Assembly: GCA_051294375.1 (NCBI GenBank)
Contig: CM119270.1
Location: 2,971,213-3,035,212 of the forward strand
Source: Paraspadella gotoi
Taxonomy: Eukaryota > Chaetognatha
Reading direction: 5' to 3'
Length of the DNA stretch: 64,000 nt
Shown here: piece after piece, positions 32,339 through 45,573 of the stretch
Layout of the letters: each line of letters begins with the position of its first letter
Position numbering within the stretch: the first letter of the stretch is position 1
Position numbers and translations under genes: made by a program
The notes under the pieces: generated by a model
Database searches by the model: none
Seen by the model: the letters and a program-made list of their open reading frames with translations, nothing else
Told to the model about the DNA's origin: nothing

Positions 32339-33330
32339 AAGGGGTTGATAAGGGGGTGGGAAAAGGGGAGGGAATCGGGGCACGAAAGAAGGGAATAAAA
32401 TGAGTTTGATTAAAGGTGTAATCAAATATTTTCAACTCATTTCTTTCATACGTTATTGTATAGGCATTCTCTACCTTAGCTTAGTCTTAGGTATATTAAA
32501 TTTTAATTTACAGAAAGTTTCATTTGGTATTAGGTTTTTATAGTCGGCTTGGAAATGTTAATTTGTTAAAATGTTTTCTATTCAAAGTAGAAATATAATC
32601 TACTTTAGTCGAGCATGATACAAGGAAAAACATTTTGTTTACATGAAAACATCTACAAAACAGAAAAAAAAAATATCTTTAACCATTTCATTTGCTTTTC
32701 GTTCTTGGTATATTCTTGTTTTACTTTCTTAATTTTGTTAGTTTTTGTTCTTTTGTTGACGTTTTCGAATTTGCAAAAAAAACCGGAAGAGATACAAACG
32801 TCCGAACGGGGGGTCGTTGACCGTACGGATGGCGGACGGAAAGTTCGGAAGGTGACTGCACGATCAAGGTCGATGACCGAACGCGGCTGACAGTCGTCAG
32901 CTTTGATTTCAATTTATATTTTTTGATTAAGCTACGTAGTATGTAGGGCATTGTACAGCTATCCGACAGTGTCCGTGTCTGTATATTTCGATCGCCTCCT
33001 GATTGTATAATTTATTGATGTCACAAAATCTTGGCTGATGAATCAGAGTTGATGTCTCAAAATCTTTTACTATAATAGTGTGTCTATGTTACAAAATCTT
33101 CTATGATAAAATATCGGGTGATAAAACATAGTCATTTTCGCATAATGATGTTAATGTTGACTTCATAAAATCTTCTATGATAAAGCAGCGTTGATGTCAC
33201 AAAATCTTCAATGGTGAAACTGTGTTGATGTCACTGAATCTTCGGTGATAAAAAAGGAATGAGGACAATAACCAGAAATGGGAGTCGATCGGGTGTTAGA
33301 TCCAGTCGGGATATGCGACTCTGTCGTGTT
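32339..33330. other. AT-rich DNA with short GC-rich island
   Basis: A GC-rich island at 32780-32895 has an open plus frame (TSERGVVDRTDGGRKVRKV) ending in TGA, possibly an exon but unrecognised. A loose repeat of about 40-60 bp around GTCACAAAATCTTC runs at 33015-33245. Confidence 0.35.
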
Positions 33331-33333
33331 AGC

Positions 33334-33371
<38 letters not shown>

Positions 33372-34462
33372 NNNNNNNNNNNNNNNNNNNNNNNNNAGAG
33401 AGATGAGAGAGGAAGAGAGATGAGAGAGAAGAGAGAGAGAGGAGAGAGGGAGGAGGAGAGAGAGAGTAGAGGAAGTAGGAGTGAGAGAGAGAGAGAGAGA
33501 GAGGAGAGAGGCAAAGAGGTGAGATGGAAGAAAGAGACAGTCCGGAGATTCTCCCTCTGGTGGAATTTCGGCTTCGTTTCGGAAACAAGAGAACATCTTT
33601 TGTTGATGCAAGAATGTGGGTTGGGCTCAGATGGGAAGGAGGATGGGTTAGATGGGGTTAGATGGGGTTAGATGAGGTTAGAAAGTGCCGGGAAAAAAGA
33701 GAAAGGGAGTGAGAACTTAGTCTCGANNNNNNNNNNNNNNNNNNNNNNNNNNNNNNNNNNNNNNNNNNNNNNNNNNNNNNNNNNNNNNNNNNNNNNNNNN
33801 NNNNNNNNNNNNNNNNNNNNNNNNNNNNNNNNNNNNNNNNNNNNNNNNNNNNNNNNNNNNNNNNNNNNNNNNNNNNNNNNNNNNNNNNNNNNNNNNNNNN
33901 NNNNNNNNNNNNNNNNNNNNNNNNNNNNNNNNNNNNAGAGAGAGAGAGAGAGAGAGAGAGACTCTCTTTAAGTGGCTCATTGTGATCTCCTTGGAGGGTC
34001 ATGTGTGAGTCACGTGAGTAGAAAGTGAATCGAGGAATATTTACTTTCACTCAAAAAGAGANNNNNNNNNNNNNNNNNNNNNNNNNNNNNNNNNNNNNNN
34101 NNNNNNNNNNNNNNNNNNNNNNNNNNNNNNNNNNNNNNNNNNNNNNNNNNNNNNNNNNNNNNNNNNNNNNNNNNNNNNNNNNNNNNNNNNNNNNNNNNNN
34201 NNNNNNNNNNNNNNNNNNNNNNNNNNNNNNNNNNNNNNNNNNNNNNNNNNNNNNNNNNNNNNNNNNNNNNNNNNNNNNNNNNNNNNNNNNNNNNNNNNNN
34301 NNNNNNNNNNAGGAGAGGGAGGAAGAGGAGAAGGAAGAGAAAGAGGAGGAGAGGGAGGAAGAGGAAAAGAAAGAGAAGGAGAGGGAGGAAGAGGAAGAGG
34401 AGGAAGAAGAATATTGGGCGGTGAAGATGAAGCGAGAAAATCGACTTCTGATTCTCGACTGA
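33331..34462. repeat. (GA)n arrays with three gaps
   Basis: (GA)n and AGAGG/GGAGGAA repeats flank gaps 33372-33396, 33727-33936 and 34062-34310. A GGTTAGATGG direct repeat lies at 33645-33675. ORFs of Arg-Glu repeats are translations of the array. Confidence 0.9.
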
Positions 34463-35994
34463 TTTTTTGTGAAAGAAAGGACGCGGGGGGGGGAGACTTG
34501 GCGGTATAAGTAATAATTTTGATGAACTATAAAATTGGGACTAGTTCAAGACAAAATTTATCTATTCATTTAATAATTATAAGCTATCTCGCCCTTGACA
34601 TTAGACCGTTTGAGAAATAATAGTAAAATAAAAAAAAGTGAAAAATATTTATTTATTTTATTTGCAGAGAAATGTAAAAGGAAAGATAAATAAGAAAACG
34701 GTTGGAGAATAGCAAAATGTGGAATTGTTTACAAGTCGAGATTTATCTAATAATTTAAAAATCATTCTATATTTCAATAAATATTATACTGACTTTAGTC
34801 GGCGGTCATTCTCTGAACATGGCATAATATTTTTCAATGTCTTGAATACCATGTCCAAATTAAAGTAATCACTATGACGCCGTCTGCTCCAGTCTGCTCC
34901 AGTCTGCTCCAGTCTGCTCCAGCCTGCAAACTCCAGTCTCAAAAACCTACTTCGCACTTACTTCGCCTACCATCTACACTACGAAGCAGAAACAACATTT
35001 CACTTTCCAACTCAAGAAAAAAGAAAAAAAAGTTAGTTGACTTAAAAATCGACAAGTCTGACAAATTGGTTCCACCTTGGTCCCGATATTGACACGAGGT
35101 CTGCGCTAGGAAGACGACGACGACGACGACGACGAAGTAGAAGAAGAAGAAGAAAAAGACGACGACGACGACGACGACGANNNNNNNNNNNNNNNNNNNN
35201 NNNNNNNNNNNNNNNNNNNNNNNNNNNNNNNNNNNNNNNNNNNNNNNNNNNNNNNNNNNNNNNNNNNNNNNNNNNNNNNNNNNNNNNNNNNNNNNNNNNN
35301 NNNNNNNNNNNNNNNNNNNNNNNNNNNNNNNNNNNNNNNNNNNNNNNNNNNNNNNNNNNNNNNNNNNNNNNNNNNNNNNNNNNNNNNNNNNNNNNNNNNN
35401 NNNNNNNNNNNNNNNNNNNNNNNNNNNNNNNNNNNNNNNNNNNNNNNNNNNNNNNNNNNNNNNNNNNNNNNNNNNNNNNNNNNNNNNNNNNNNNNNNNNN
35501 NNNNNNNNNNNNNNNNNNNNNNNNNNNNNNNNNNNNNNNNNNNNNNNNNNNNNNNNNNNNNNNNNNNNNNNNNNNNNNNNNNNNNNNNNNNNNNNNNNNN
35601 NNNNNNNNNNNNNNNNNNNNNNNNNNNNNNNNNNNNNNNNNNNNNNNNNNNNNNNNNNNNNNNNNNNNNNNNNNNNNNNNNNNNNNNNNNNNNNNNNNNN
35701 NNNNNNNNNNNNNNNNNNNNNNNNNNNNNNNNNNNNNNNNNNNNNNNNNNNNNNNNNNNNNNNNNNNNNNNNNNNNNNNNNNNNNNNNNNNNNNNNNNNN
35801 NNNNNNNNNNNNNNNNNNNNNNNNNNNNNNNNNNNNNNNNNNNNNNNNNNNNNNNNNNNNNNNNNNNNNNNNNNNNNNNNNNNNNNNNNNNNNNNNNNNN
35901 NNNNNNNNNNNNNNNNNNNNNNNNNNNNNNNNNNNNNNNNNNNNNNNNNNNNNNNNNNNNNNNNNNNNNNNNNNNNNNNNNNNNNNNNNNNNNN
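34463..35994. repeat. 11-bp repeat, (GAC)n and 814-N gap
   Basis: CAGTCTGCTCC is repeated four times at 34879-34925. (GAC)n flanks the left side of the gap 35181-35994, and (CT)n flanks its right side. An R2 end fragment (TATCTATTCATTTAATAATT) lies at 34559-34580. Confidence 0.85.
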
Positions 35995-37215
35995 TCTCTC
36001 TCTCTCTCTCTTAGGTCCTTAGCAAACTCTCCCAATATTAAGTTAACTAAACAAAACTATACTAAGCCATACTTCATCATTTAAACCAAATTTCTCTAAA
36101 TCTTTCGACTTTTCTCATTTTTTTTCTCAGTTGCCTAGAAATATTTTACTTCAACATTTTTTTTTCTTGACCGATCTGTCAAAGAAAATGACTTACCTCT
36201 TTCACTTACCCTCCCCGATTTGAGAACGAGAAGTCAATTTGCCCCGAACCATCTGTTTTTCTTTCGACTTTTCAAGAAGATAATTTTGTTCTGGAAATTG
36301 AAGATTTTCATTTGTCCTGTGGCGGGAAGGTGAAAGGGGTTGAGTGGGTAGCGCTGTGTACTTCTCAAGATCTAATATATTTAAAATCCTTTTTCCTCCC
36401 TCTTCTTTTTTTTCCTCTACCAAATCCTCCTTTCCTTTCCGGTCAACGGACTTCTCTCATTTTTAGCCTTTTTTTTTCCACCTTTTTATCTGCTCGAGTT
36501 TCCCACTTTTATTTCTTTCTTTTTTCTCTCTTTTCGTTCCTCTGATCTTATTTTCCACCAATTTTCTTTCGGTTTTCTTTTCCCCTCTTTTCCTCTTTCC
36601 TCTTTCTTCTTTCCTCCCTTTTCTCAATGACTGTCCTCTCCTTTCTTTTTCCTTCTAGGACGTTGGCTCCTCTCCTTTCCTCTACTAAGGTCATGTCATG
36701 TCATGTCCTTTTCCTCTTACCTTCTAGGCCCTTGTCTCCTATCCTTTCCTTCCTTTTCTCTACTAAGGTCATATCATGTCCTTTCCCCCTTACCTTCTAG
36801 GCCCTTATCTCCTCTCCTTTCCTCCCTTTCCTCCTCTCTTCTCCTTTCCTCCCTTTCCTCCATCTCTGTCATGTCCTCTCATTTCCGGCGACTCAATTGG
36901 ACCCCAAAGGAGGCATTTGACTTCCTCCTGGATTTTCTTCAAGACTTTTTCTTTTTTTTTCTATTCTTTTTTCTTTTTTTCCTTTTTCCTCTTCCTCCGT
37001 TTTTCTCTTCAAATTGTTTCTTTTCTTTTTCCACTCTTTTCTTTTTTTGCACTTTTCTCCTCCATCGTCGCCTCCTTTTGTTTCTCATTATTTCTCTTCA
37101 TCCTTCTCCGCTTTCCTCTCCTCCCATTAGCTTTCTTCAAATTTAATCTTCTTCTGTTTTTAAAGTTAGATTTCTATTTTCCTCTCTCTCTGCCTCTCTC
37201 TCTCTCTCTCTCTCT
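35995..37215. other. Pyrimidine-rich DNA, no clear gene
   Basis: The stretch is T/C-rich throughout. A near-duplicate of about 73 bp (TCATGTCATGTCC, then TACCTTCTAGGCCC) recurs at 36693-36735 and 36768-36806. A short plus frame LNWTPKEAFDFLLDFLQD at 36893-36946 is protein-like but isolated. Confidence 0.5.
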
Positions 37216-38939
37216 NNNNNNNNNNNNNNNNNNNNNNNNNNNNNNNNNNNNNNNNNNNNNNNNNNNNNNNNNNNNNNNNNNNNNNNNNNNNNNNNNNNNN
37301 NNNNNNNNNNNNNNNNNNNNNNNNNNNNNNNNNNNNNNNNNNNNNNNNNNNNNNNNNNNNNNNNNNNNNNNNNNNNNNNNNNNNNNNNNNNNNNNNNNNN
37401 NNNNNNNNNNNNNNNNNNNNNNNNNNNNNNNNNNNNNNNNNNNNNNNNNNNNNNNNNNNNNNNNNNNNNNNNNNNNNNNNGCCACTGTCTCGACCATGAA
37501 TAGGCCAGCCGCGGTGACCCAGTGAGGACAACTCGGCGGCGGAGTAAGTTCGCTCTCTCTCCGCGGGTTTTCGCTGAGACGAAAATGACTCCTCCTCCTC
37601 ATTTACCGCCTTCGCTCCTTTTCCGCGGTTCATTCGGGAGACTTNNNNNNNNNNNNNNNNNNNNNNNNNNNNNNNNNNNNNNNNNNNNNNNNNNNNNNNN
37701 NNNNNNNNNNNNNNNNNNNNNNNNNNNNNNNNNNNNNNNNNNNNNNNNNNNNNNNNNNNNNNNNNNNNNNNNNNNNNNNNNNNNNNNNNNNNNNNNNNNN
37801 NNNNNNNNNNNNNNNNNNNNNNNNNNNNNNNNNNNNNNNNNNNNNNNNNNNNNNNNNNNNNNNNNNNNNNNNNNNNNNNNNNNNNNNNNNNNNNNNNNNN
37901 NNNNNNNNNNNNNNNNNNNNNNNNNNNNNNNNNNNNNNNNNNNNNNNNNNNNNNNNNNNNNNNNNNNNNNNNNNNNNNNNNNNNNNNNNNNNNNNNNNNN
38001 NNNNNNNNNNNNNNNNNNNNNNNNNNNNNNNNNNNNNNNNNNNNNNNNNNNNNNNNNNNNNNNNNNNNNNNNNNNNNNNNNNNNNNNNNNNNNNNNNNNN
38101 NNNNNNNNNNNNNNNNNNNNNNNNNNNNNNNNNNNNNNNNNNNNNNNNNNNNNNNNNNNNNNNNNNNNNNNNNNNNNNNNNNNNNNNNNNNNNNNNNNNN
38201 NNNNNNNNNNNNNNNNNNNNNNNNNNNNNNNNNNNNNNNNNNNNNNNNNNNNNNNNNNNNNNNNNNNNNNNNNNCCCGGATATTCTTGCGAATTTTCTCT
38301 TTCTTCATCAATATTCCGAGTCCTTTATAAAATGGCTTTATTAGGCATTTAGTTATATGACTTTTTTTGTCTACGTTGGGACTAGTTATCTATTTTTTTT
38401 GTTAAAAACTTCGGCTCGCAGATTTTACTAAAAATTTTGGTTTGATATCATCATTATTAATATATATTTTTCTATTTGTACATTGTCTGTAGTATAATCT
38501 ATGCAACGGAAATCTTGAAAGAAAGCTGATGTCAGTTATGAAGGTATGGTTTTGGTAATTTTATGTATAGATATAATAATGTTTGTAGATTGGTCTTCTT
38601 TATTCTGAGTGCTGTCTTCTAAAGAGGAATCCCCTTCCCCAAATTTTCCTCGGAGGAGGCATTAGACTCCTTCCAAGATTTCTCTTCGTGTCACTCAAAT
38701 TAATCCTGGTTTTGGCGCCTTCTTTCTCGGACAAGAGCGATGGAGGGAGACTGGAGATTAAAGGGAGGATTAGAGAAAAGATGGGAAGATTAAACAGAGA
38801 TGAGGAGATTATCGAAGGAAGACTAAGGAGATTAAAGACAAATGGGCAGATTAAAGCAAGTAGAGGAGAGTTAAGAGATAAGCGGAGATCAAAGATAAAA
38901 AAGAGACTGAGATTATGAAAAAAATGGAAGATTAAAGAA

Positions 38940-38974
<35 letters not shown>

Positions 38975-39310
38975 NNNNNNNNNNNNNNNNNNNNNNNNNN
39001 NNNNNNNNNNNNNNNNNNNNNNNNNNNNNNNNNNNNNNNNNNNNNNNNNNNNNNNNNNNNNNNNNNNNNNNNNNNNNNNNNNNNNNNNNNNNNNNNNNNN
39101 NNNNNNNNNNNNNNNNNNNNNNNNNNNNNNNNNNNNNNNNNNNNNNNNNNNNNNNNNNNNNNNNNNNNNNNNNNNNNNNNNNNNNNNNNNNNNNNNNNNN
39201 NNNNNNNNNNNNNNNNNNNNNNNNNNNNNNNNNNNNNNNNNNNGAGAGAGAGACAGAGAGAATAGATAATCGAAGTGATTGATTGAGTGATTCAATCAAT
39301 AAAAATCCCT
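37187..39310. repeat. (CT)n/(GA)n tracts and three large gaps
   Basis: Gaps 37216-37480, 37645-38274 and 38975-39243 dominate. Two of them are flanked by CT or GA repeats. The short GC-rich island between the first two (37481-37644) and the AT-rich stretch 38275-38600 contain nothing recognised. Confidence 0.8.
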
Positions 39311-39790
39311 TCAATTAAACTAAATTTAATATAAACAGATTTGACGGACCGAATTTTAATCTCGAAGCCAAAAAAAAAAACGCATTAATCCTTCTTTTCT
39401 TTTTTTCGCTCAATCAACGAAGCGACGGAGTGAGAGGCTGAACCGCGTGACAAGAGGGCGTGGCAGCGTTGCAAGACGGAGAGAGCATCACCGTGGCAAG
39501 AATCAAGAACTCGAGCTCACTTTGTCTTACGAAAGTGGAAGAAACTGAATCTCGAAAGATTGTGGCTTCGACATCGATACGCCACTTGACTTACAGCATG
39601 ACACTCAAGAGTGACACACCGCATGACACTCAGCGTGACACTCAGCGTGACAAATCATTCGACGACTATTACTTTTAGTCTTTTTTTAATTAATTTTATT
39701 TATAAGCTAATCTTCTAAGATCCTCAACCCTCAAGTGTCCATCCATCCATCCATCCATCCAACTTCAATCAAACGAGACATTTTGAAATG
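39311..39790. other. Mixed unique DNA with short ORF
   Basis: A plus ORF at 39460-39678 (72 residues, MAALQDGESITVARIKNSSS) has mixed composition but no recognised domain. It contains the repeat GACACTCAGCGT. (ATCC)n follows at 39739-39760. Confidence 0.3.
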
Positions 39791-39810
39791 TAACTCCCTC
39801 TGACCCAGAA

Positions 39811-40118
39811 GGGATACAGAGGATACAGAGGATAAAGCAGATACAGAGGAGACAGAGGATACATAGGATACAGGGTATACAGAGGATACAGAGGATACAG
39901 AGGATAGAGAGGATAGAGAGGATACAGAGGATAAAGCGGATACAGAGGAGAACAGAGGATACATAGATTACAGGGTATACAGAGGATACAGAGGATACGA
40001 GGAAGAGAGAATAGAGAGGTACAGGATAAGCTCAGAGGAAAGATACATAGGATACATGGGTATACAGAGGATACAGAGGATACAGAGGATACAGCGGATA
40101 CAGAGGATACAGAGGATT
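39811..40118 (+). repeat. 9-bp minisatellite (GGATACAGA)n
   Basis: About 30 units of GGATACAGA, with occasional ATAGA and AAAGC variants, run for some 300 bp. Because 9 is a multiple of 3, minus frames read through as SVSSVS or LYPLYP repeats. Confidence 0.93.
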
Positions 40119-40161
40119 CGCTTTTCTTGCATCGGCGTCTCCAAGGAGCAGTGGACTCGTC

Positions 40162-40276
<115 letters not shown>

Positions 40277-40498
40277 CCCCGACGGTCACGGTCAGTGATC
40301 GCAGTGGTCGTTTTCTTCGCCACCCACTCGGGGGCTGAAGTGATAAACGCCGTTGAAGTGATTGACTCAGAAGTGATAAACGTTGAAGTGACAGTGATTG
40401 GACGAGGCTAAATTGTATCCAAAATTCGTGACTCAAGACTCTCCCGATTAATAAAATAAAAAGCTTTGGCATTTTTAGTTTTTTTTTTAATTTGCAGA

Positions 40499-40860
40499 CC
40501 CAGCGACGGCGATTTAAAAGCCTCCGTCTTTTTGTGCAATGATTGCATCTCCTGCAGCGTATTTCCTCTTTGATCAACGATGAGGCGACAGATGTTGTTG
40601 AATTTACGATTGCAGTAACGTTGGCGGCTTCCGTCGCTGAACGACGCTTATCTGCAGTTTTCGTTGTTGACTCGGGCGTCGTCGATGACGAAGTCGACGT
40701 TATTGCAACAGGTTTTATTGGTAAAAGCAAATATTCTCGGGCAGGTTTCGGCGGCATCAATGGATCAGGCGTTGGCAGCTGGAGATGAAGATTTTGGTGT
40801 AGTTTTGAAAAGTGAAGTGGATTTCCTAATAAAACCAGAATTTGTTTCCCTCCACAAGAG
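40499..40860. other. Possible exon, frame unresolved
   Basis: On the plus strand a strong acceptor-like signal (TTTTTTTTTAATTTGCAG at 40481-40498) precedes GC-rich sequence. Its frames are interrupted, but one later plus frame reads KSTLLQQVLLVKANILGQVS. On the minus strand one frame reads CPRIFAFTNKTCCNNVDFVI and, past a TAA, RLIVDQRGNTLQEMQSLHKK. Either strand could be coding; no family was recognised. Confidence 0.25.
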
Positions 40861-40867
40861 TCAAAGT

Positions 40868-41270
40868 CATCGTCGTCGTTGTCGTCGTCGTTGTCGTCGT
40901 CGTCGTCGTTGTCGTCGTCGTTGTCGTCGTCGTCGTTGTCGTCGTCGTTGCTGTCTGGAGGTTACGACCCTCGACGACGTCGCTTGACTTTTGCCGAGGG
41001 AGGGAGGAGAGGGGAGATGGGAGAGGGTAGAGGGGAGAGAGAAGAGGGAAGAGGGAGAGAGGAGAGGGGAGAGAGGAGAGAGGAGAGAGGCAGAGAGGAG
41101 AGAGGAGAGGAAGGGAGAAGAGAAAGAAGGGGAAGGTGAAGAGAGAGGAAGAAGAGGGAAAACAGGAATGGGGGAGGAGCGAGAGGAGAGAGGGAAAAAG
41201 TATAAGGGGAGAAAAGAGAGAAAAAGAAGAGGGAGAGAGAGGACAAAATGGAAGAGTAATTAGTAATAAC
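40868..41270. repeat. (GTC)n then purine satellite
   Basis: (GTC)n/(GTT)n occupies 40868-40952. GAGAGGGGA-type purine satellite occupies 41000-41260. ORFs here are repeat translations. Confidence 0.9.
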
Positions 41271-42440
41271 TCTGTAAGGAAGAAATAGGTAGAGACTTAA
41301 ATAATAAAGAAAGAGATTGAAAAAAAAAAAGAAAATGAAAAAAAAGGAAATGTGGTTGAGTTAAACTGGAATTCTAAAAAAAAAAAAAGGAAAATGGATC
41401 CTAGGTGAAGAAAAGAAAAGAAATTCCGAGACTATGGCATAATTTAAAGAGGATGGTGGAATAAAAGATTTCGCAATGGAATCGAATCCGATTCCACCTT
41501 CCGCCCCCCCCTCCCCCCCTTCAACCTTCAACCTCTTATCCCTTCGAAGTTGGATTCGTTTTTATTCCTTCGCATTTTCGTTAATCTTCGCCGAAATTTC
41601 GTGTTTAGCTTCTTAATGGCGGTGGCATCTCTTGGCGCCGTTTGCCATCGCCGTCTCCCATCGCCATCTACGAGTGCCATCTCTAATCGCCATCTCCAAG
41701 TGCCATTTATAATCGCCATCTCAATTCCGCCATGTCCCTAAGTCCCATTGTAAGAGATACATTCTTAGAATAATACTAAATGAGATTGAGATTTCATCAA
41801 TCTCATTTGCATATAGTAGTAAATCATTTTATGTGCAATTGATTTTTGTACTGTAATATTTTTAGGCATATATTTGGATTTTATATTACTTTTCTATATT
41901 GTTTAGTAGTTTAATTGATTCATAGATAATTTTGTGATAATTTGATAGATTAATTATGTCATTAATGATTGAGAGTTTATCTCTATCCTGGCTGACCTTT
42001 TCATAACTCATAAATACTTTATTATTCAAAGGTGAAATCAATGGTCTGCTTGGATCAAGGGAAGTACTCTCATGTTAGAGTCCCATATCTCTGAAGTCCT
42101 TGCTCAATGTATTAAGTGTTGACTAGTTGTATTAAATAAACAATAATTATAATAATAAAGATAAATTATATTTGTATTTAGTTATATAGCTATTGTAATA
42201 AATCTCAGGTAAACTAGAAAGGCAGCGCGAGCTTTATCACTGAAGATATAAGTAACAAATAATATATAATTCATAACCTGAGTCCCACTCCTATACCATC
42301 GCCGTTTCCCTTGGCCATCTCAAGATTCCATTTCTTCGAACTTACCTCACCTCACCTTTTCGCCGCCAAATCCCAAGTCCGCTTCACTTACCTTTTCTCG
42401 ATCCAAAATCGGAGAATAACTGTTGAAGGAAGATGAGAGG
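41271..42440. other. AT-rich DNA with GCCATC repeats
   Basis: A loose repeat around CGCCATCTCC/AGTGCCATC lies at 41610-41735 and recurs near 42298-42325. The rest is AT-rich with no gene recognised. Confidence 0.5.
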
Positions 42441-42446
42441 CAAAAT

Positions 42447-42448
42447 CA

Positions 42449-42480
<32 letters not shown>

Positions 42481-42581
42481 TCGTCGGTGTCGTCGTATCG
42501 TCGTTGTCGTCGTCGTCGTCGTCGCGAACGACTTTGGGCAAGTCGAGAATTAGAAATAAGGAAGACGGACAAAAGGGACAC

Positions 42582-42675
<94 letters not shown>

Positions 42676-42763
42676 ATGTAAATGTTGAAGCTTGGAAGTT
42701 CGTTTTCAACGGTTGCATGTTGCGTTCTCCGAAAAATCGAAAGTCGCTCTGAATGAAAGAAAG

Positions 42764-42794
<31 letters not shown>

Positions 42795-42831
42795 AAAGAG
42801 AAAGAAAGAAAGAAAAGAAAGAAAGAAACGA

Positions 42832-42867
<36 letters not shown>

Positions 42868-42959
42868 TTTTCATTAGTGTGGAATTTCGGGATTTTTTTT
42901 TCTCTCCTCTTATTCTCTGTTTTCGGTTTTCTATCATCCCTTCCCTTTCATTAACCCCC

Positions 42960-43016
<57 letters not shown>

Positions 43017-43020
43017 TTAT
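42447..43020. repeat. (GTC)n, (GA)n, (GAAA)n and (CT)n
   Basis: (GTC)n at 42449-42525, (GA)n at 42583-42673, (GAAA)n at 42756-42861 and (CT)n at 42966-43017 follow each other closely. Confidence 0.95.
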
Positions 43021-43644
43021 TGAACTTTTTTACTTTTTCCTCCTTAATTGTCTTCTCTTGCTTCTTCGGTGGCCTGGTCGTCTTCTCTCCTACTTCGCTT
43101 GATGTATATTTGCAATACTTAAATAGGCAAAGGAAAACATTACTTTAAAAAAAAGAAATTGTTAAAAGGTCGAGGATTTTTTTCTTTTCGATTCTTAGAC
43201 TTAGACAAACATCTCGTCTCCGTAAGAGACGAGCATCGACTAGTAACGATCATAAATTTGACCGATGAACTTGAAATAAAGTCAAACAAAATAAAGTCAA
43301 ACAACAACAGAAATAATAGAATAAAGCTAATAAAATTTCTAATAAAACCCGCATACTCTGACCGACTAAAAAGCTTAATATCTTTAACAATCATTCGATG
43401 TTTATTTCAAAATCGAATTTTTATTTACTTTCTCCCGACTCCCAGACGCGAAACGCTCTCCGCGATAAGAATTTCACTTCAAGATTTGTGTTGAGCAAAG
43501 AAAAAGTCAAACAAGAAGAGTGAGAGAGAGAGAGAGAGAGACAAGCTTGTTCGACGTTCACTCCGCCACCAAGCAATCTCCCACCAAGCTTTAGCAACTC
43601 GAGAAACCCGTCCACACCCGTCCACACCCCGGCTAAGTTTTCCA
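43021..43644. other. Unique DNA, no gene recognised
   Basis: The stretch includes a short (GA)n at 43520-43541 and a CACCAAGC pair with CCACACCCGTCCACACCC near 43610. The 43159-43494 plus ORF is AT-rich and unconvincing. Confidence 0.45.
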
Positions 43645-43880
43645 TACGTGGGATTTGGTTTTTAGAATAGGATAAAAGATTAAAGTTAATAGTGAAGGGA
43701 TAAGATTCGGGATTCGTGTTAAGGATCGTGCATAAAGTTTAGGGATAAGGTTAAAATCTGGGATTAGACTGAGGCATTAAGATTAAATATTCAAGAATAA
43801 AACCAAAGTTTTAAAATATTTCGTTTAAAATTAAATCGAGGGATTAAGGAACAGAAATGAGTCGCTATCGGAAAATAGTG
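43645..43880 (+). mobile_element. TTAGG-core TIR element, 3' part
   Basis: Degenerate GGATTAAGGTTAAA-like repeats run from about 43650 and end at AAATGAGTCGCTATCGGAAA (43855-43874) followed by ATAGTGG. This matches the 3' terminus of the family. The 5' terminus is not clear. Confidence 0.6.
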
Positions 43881-44401
43881 GTCTGACCCTGACCCCGGGG
43901 GGGGGACGAGCGATCGTTGACCGACCATTGCGTCGACGTCGACGTCGTTTCCGGCGGCCGATTAATTTGATTAACCTTTCGGAGGAGAGGGAGACAGAGA
44001 GAGAGAGGGAGAAGGGAGGAAGGAGAGAGGGAGAGGGGAAGGAGGAAGAGGAAGAGGAGGAGGAGACTCAAGTGTTAAAAAGTCAAGCGTGTGCACGATC
44101 TCGAGTGTTTGCAAACTCGAAAAGTTTCCTCTCACTAGTCTTTAGTGTCTATATACGAGTTTTCAGGGTTTAAGTATGGTTCCCCTTCCGTTTCAGTGTG
44201 CGTGCCTCCCGAGGGTCTCGGACCTCTGACTATGCGAGACTCTTTAATCTTTGACGAGATTAATTGTCGGGATCTTAAACTCGATTTCAGCTCCGGGGTC
44301 AAATGGAGCGAAAAGAGAGAAAAAACAGGTTTTTGAAATTGAATTTGAATGAAAAAAAAAGTTTTGTTAGTCATAAGTGTGTCTTTGGTGGTGTGGTGAG
44401 A

Positions 44402-44483
<82 letters not shown>

Positions 44484-45245
44484 TGTTGTTCTTAGTAAAT
44501 TTTTCATTTCAATTGGCAAAAAAATATTGAACGATCGAAGAAAATTATCAGTTTCTTGAATTGGCTGAGAAAAATATGAGAGAAGGATAGACAGAGACAG
44601 AGAGAGTTAAAAGAGAGTTAGCGAGAGAAAAACAGAGACAGAGACGGGCCTCTCTCTCTCTCTCCAAGGCGGACGGAAACTGACATAAAAAAACGAAGAA
44701 TCGGGAAGAGATTTTTATGTTGATCGAATTTGAAATAAGTTTGATTCGTTTGGGTGGAAGAAGAGAAACAGAGAAAAGTCGTTTGAAAGTCGATCCTTAG
44801 GATGGGTCATCCCATTGTGGGGGGAGAGACGATATCGTGGACTTGTGGTGGCGTGGATCTGTGGTGCTTTGTGGGCCTCGAAATGATCCCGATGTTGGTT
44901 GGAGATTTTCAAAAGATCCGTAAATGTCCGGACGAGTTTAGAAAGGATCAGCGCGATTTAAACGATGAAAGAAAAGACGAATAAAAAAAAGATTTAATTT
45001 TTGTTTTAATTTTAATCAACATTTTTATTTCGATGTTTCTCTTTGCCGAATTTTGGGGCCTCAAGAAAATGACCTATAAATAGTTTTCTTTTTCTTTTTT
45101 GTTGCACACTTTTTGGTCGGTCAGTCTAGTTTTCTATTTATTTGTCTTGAGTTTAAATGTATGAATGAGATTTGGAAATAATTCAAACCGTTCCCTTGCC
45201 TCGTTTTAATCCAAGATCAGATAAGTTCATCAATTAATTATAATA
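43881..45245. other. GA-rich and unique DNA
   Basis: Purine satellite lies at 43980-44065 and (GA)n at 44400-44477. A plus ORF at 44802-44984 (GHPIVGGETISWTCGGVDLW) has mixed composition but no recognised domain. A GGTCGGTC fragment lies near 45114. Confidence 0.4.
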
Positions 45246-45251
45246 CACGTT

Positions 45252-45350
45252 GATCTTATGATCTTATGATCTTAAGATCTTATGATCTTATGATCTTATG
45301 ATCTTATGATCTTATGATCTTTTGATCTTATGATCTTATGATCTTATGAT
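45252..45350 (+). repeat. 8-bp minisatellite (GATCTTAT)n
   Basis: About twelve GATCTTAT units lie between two copies of ACACGTTGAT (45245-45254 and 45353-45362), a short direct repeat. Confidence 0.95.
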
Positions 45351-45573
45351 ACACGTTGATATTTGTTTTTCTTAAGAAAACGCGCGTTAACCACATCCAA
45401 CCTGGCGGGTCCGTCTAATTTATCGAAATGTAACGAAAATTAACCAATCTGAGACTTATGCACTCGAGAAAAACCTGAACCTTGTTACCCCCTACGTCTA
45501 GGATTAAGAAATTGTTTTTCATTTTGAATCGCAAACTCCGCACGTTAATTAACCTTTGCCGATCGCTACCCAT

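Noticed and set aside
33331-34462. Arg-Glu repeat ORFs across (GA)n and N gaps
   Set aside because: GA dinucleotides always give RE or ER frames, and N runs artificially join flanks.
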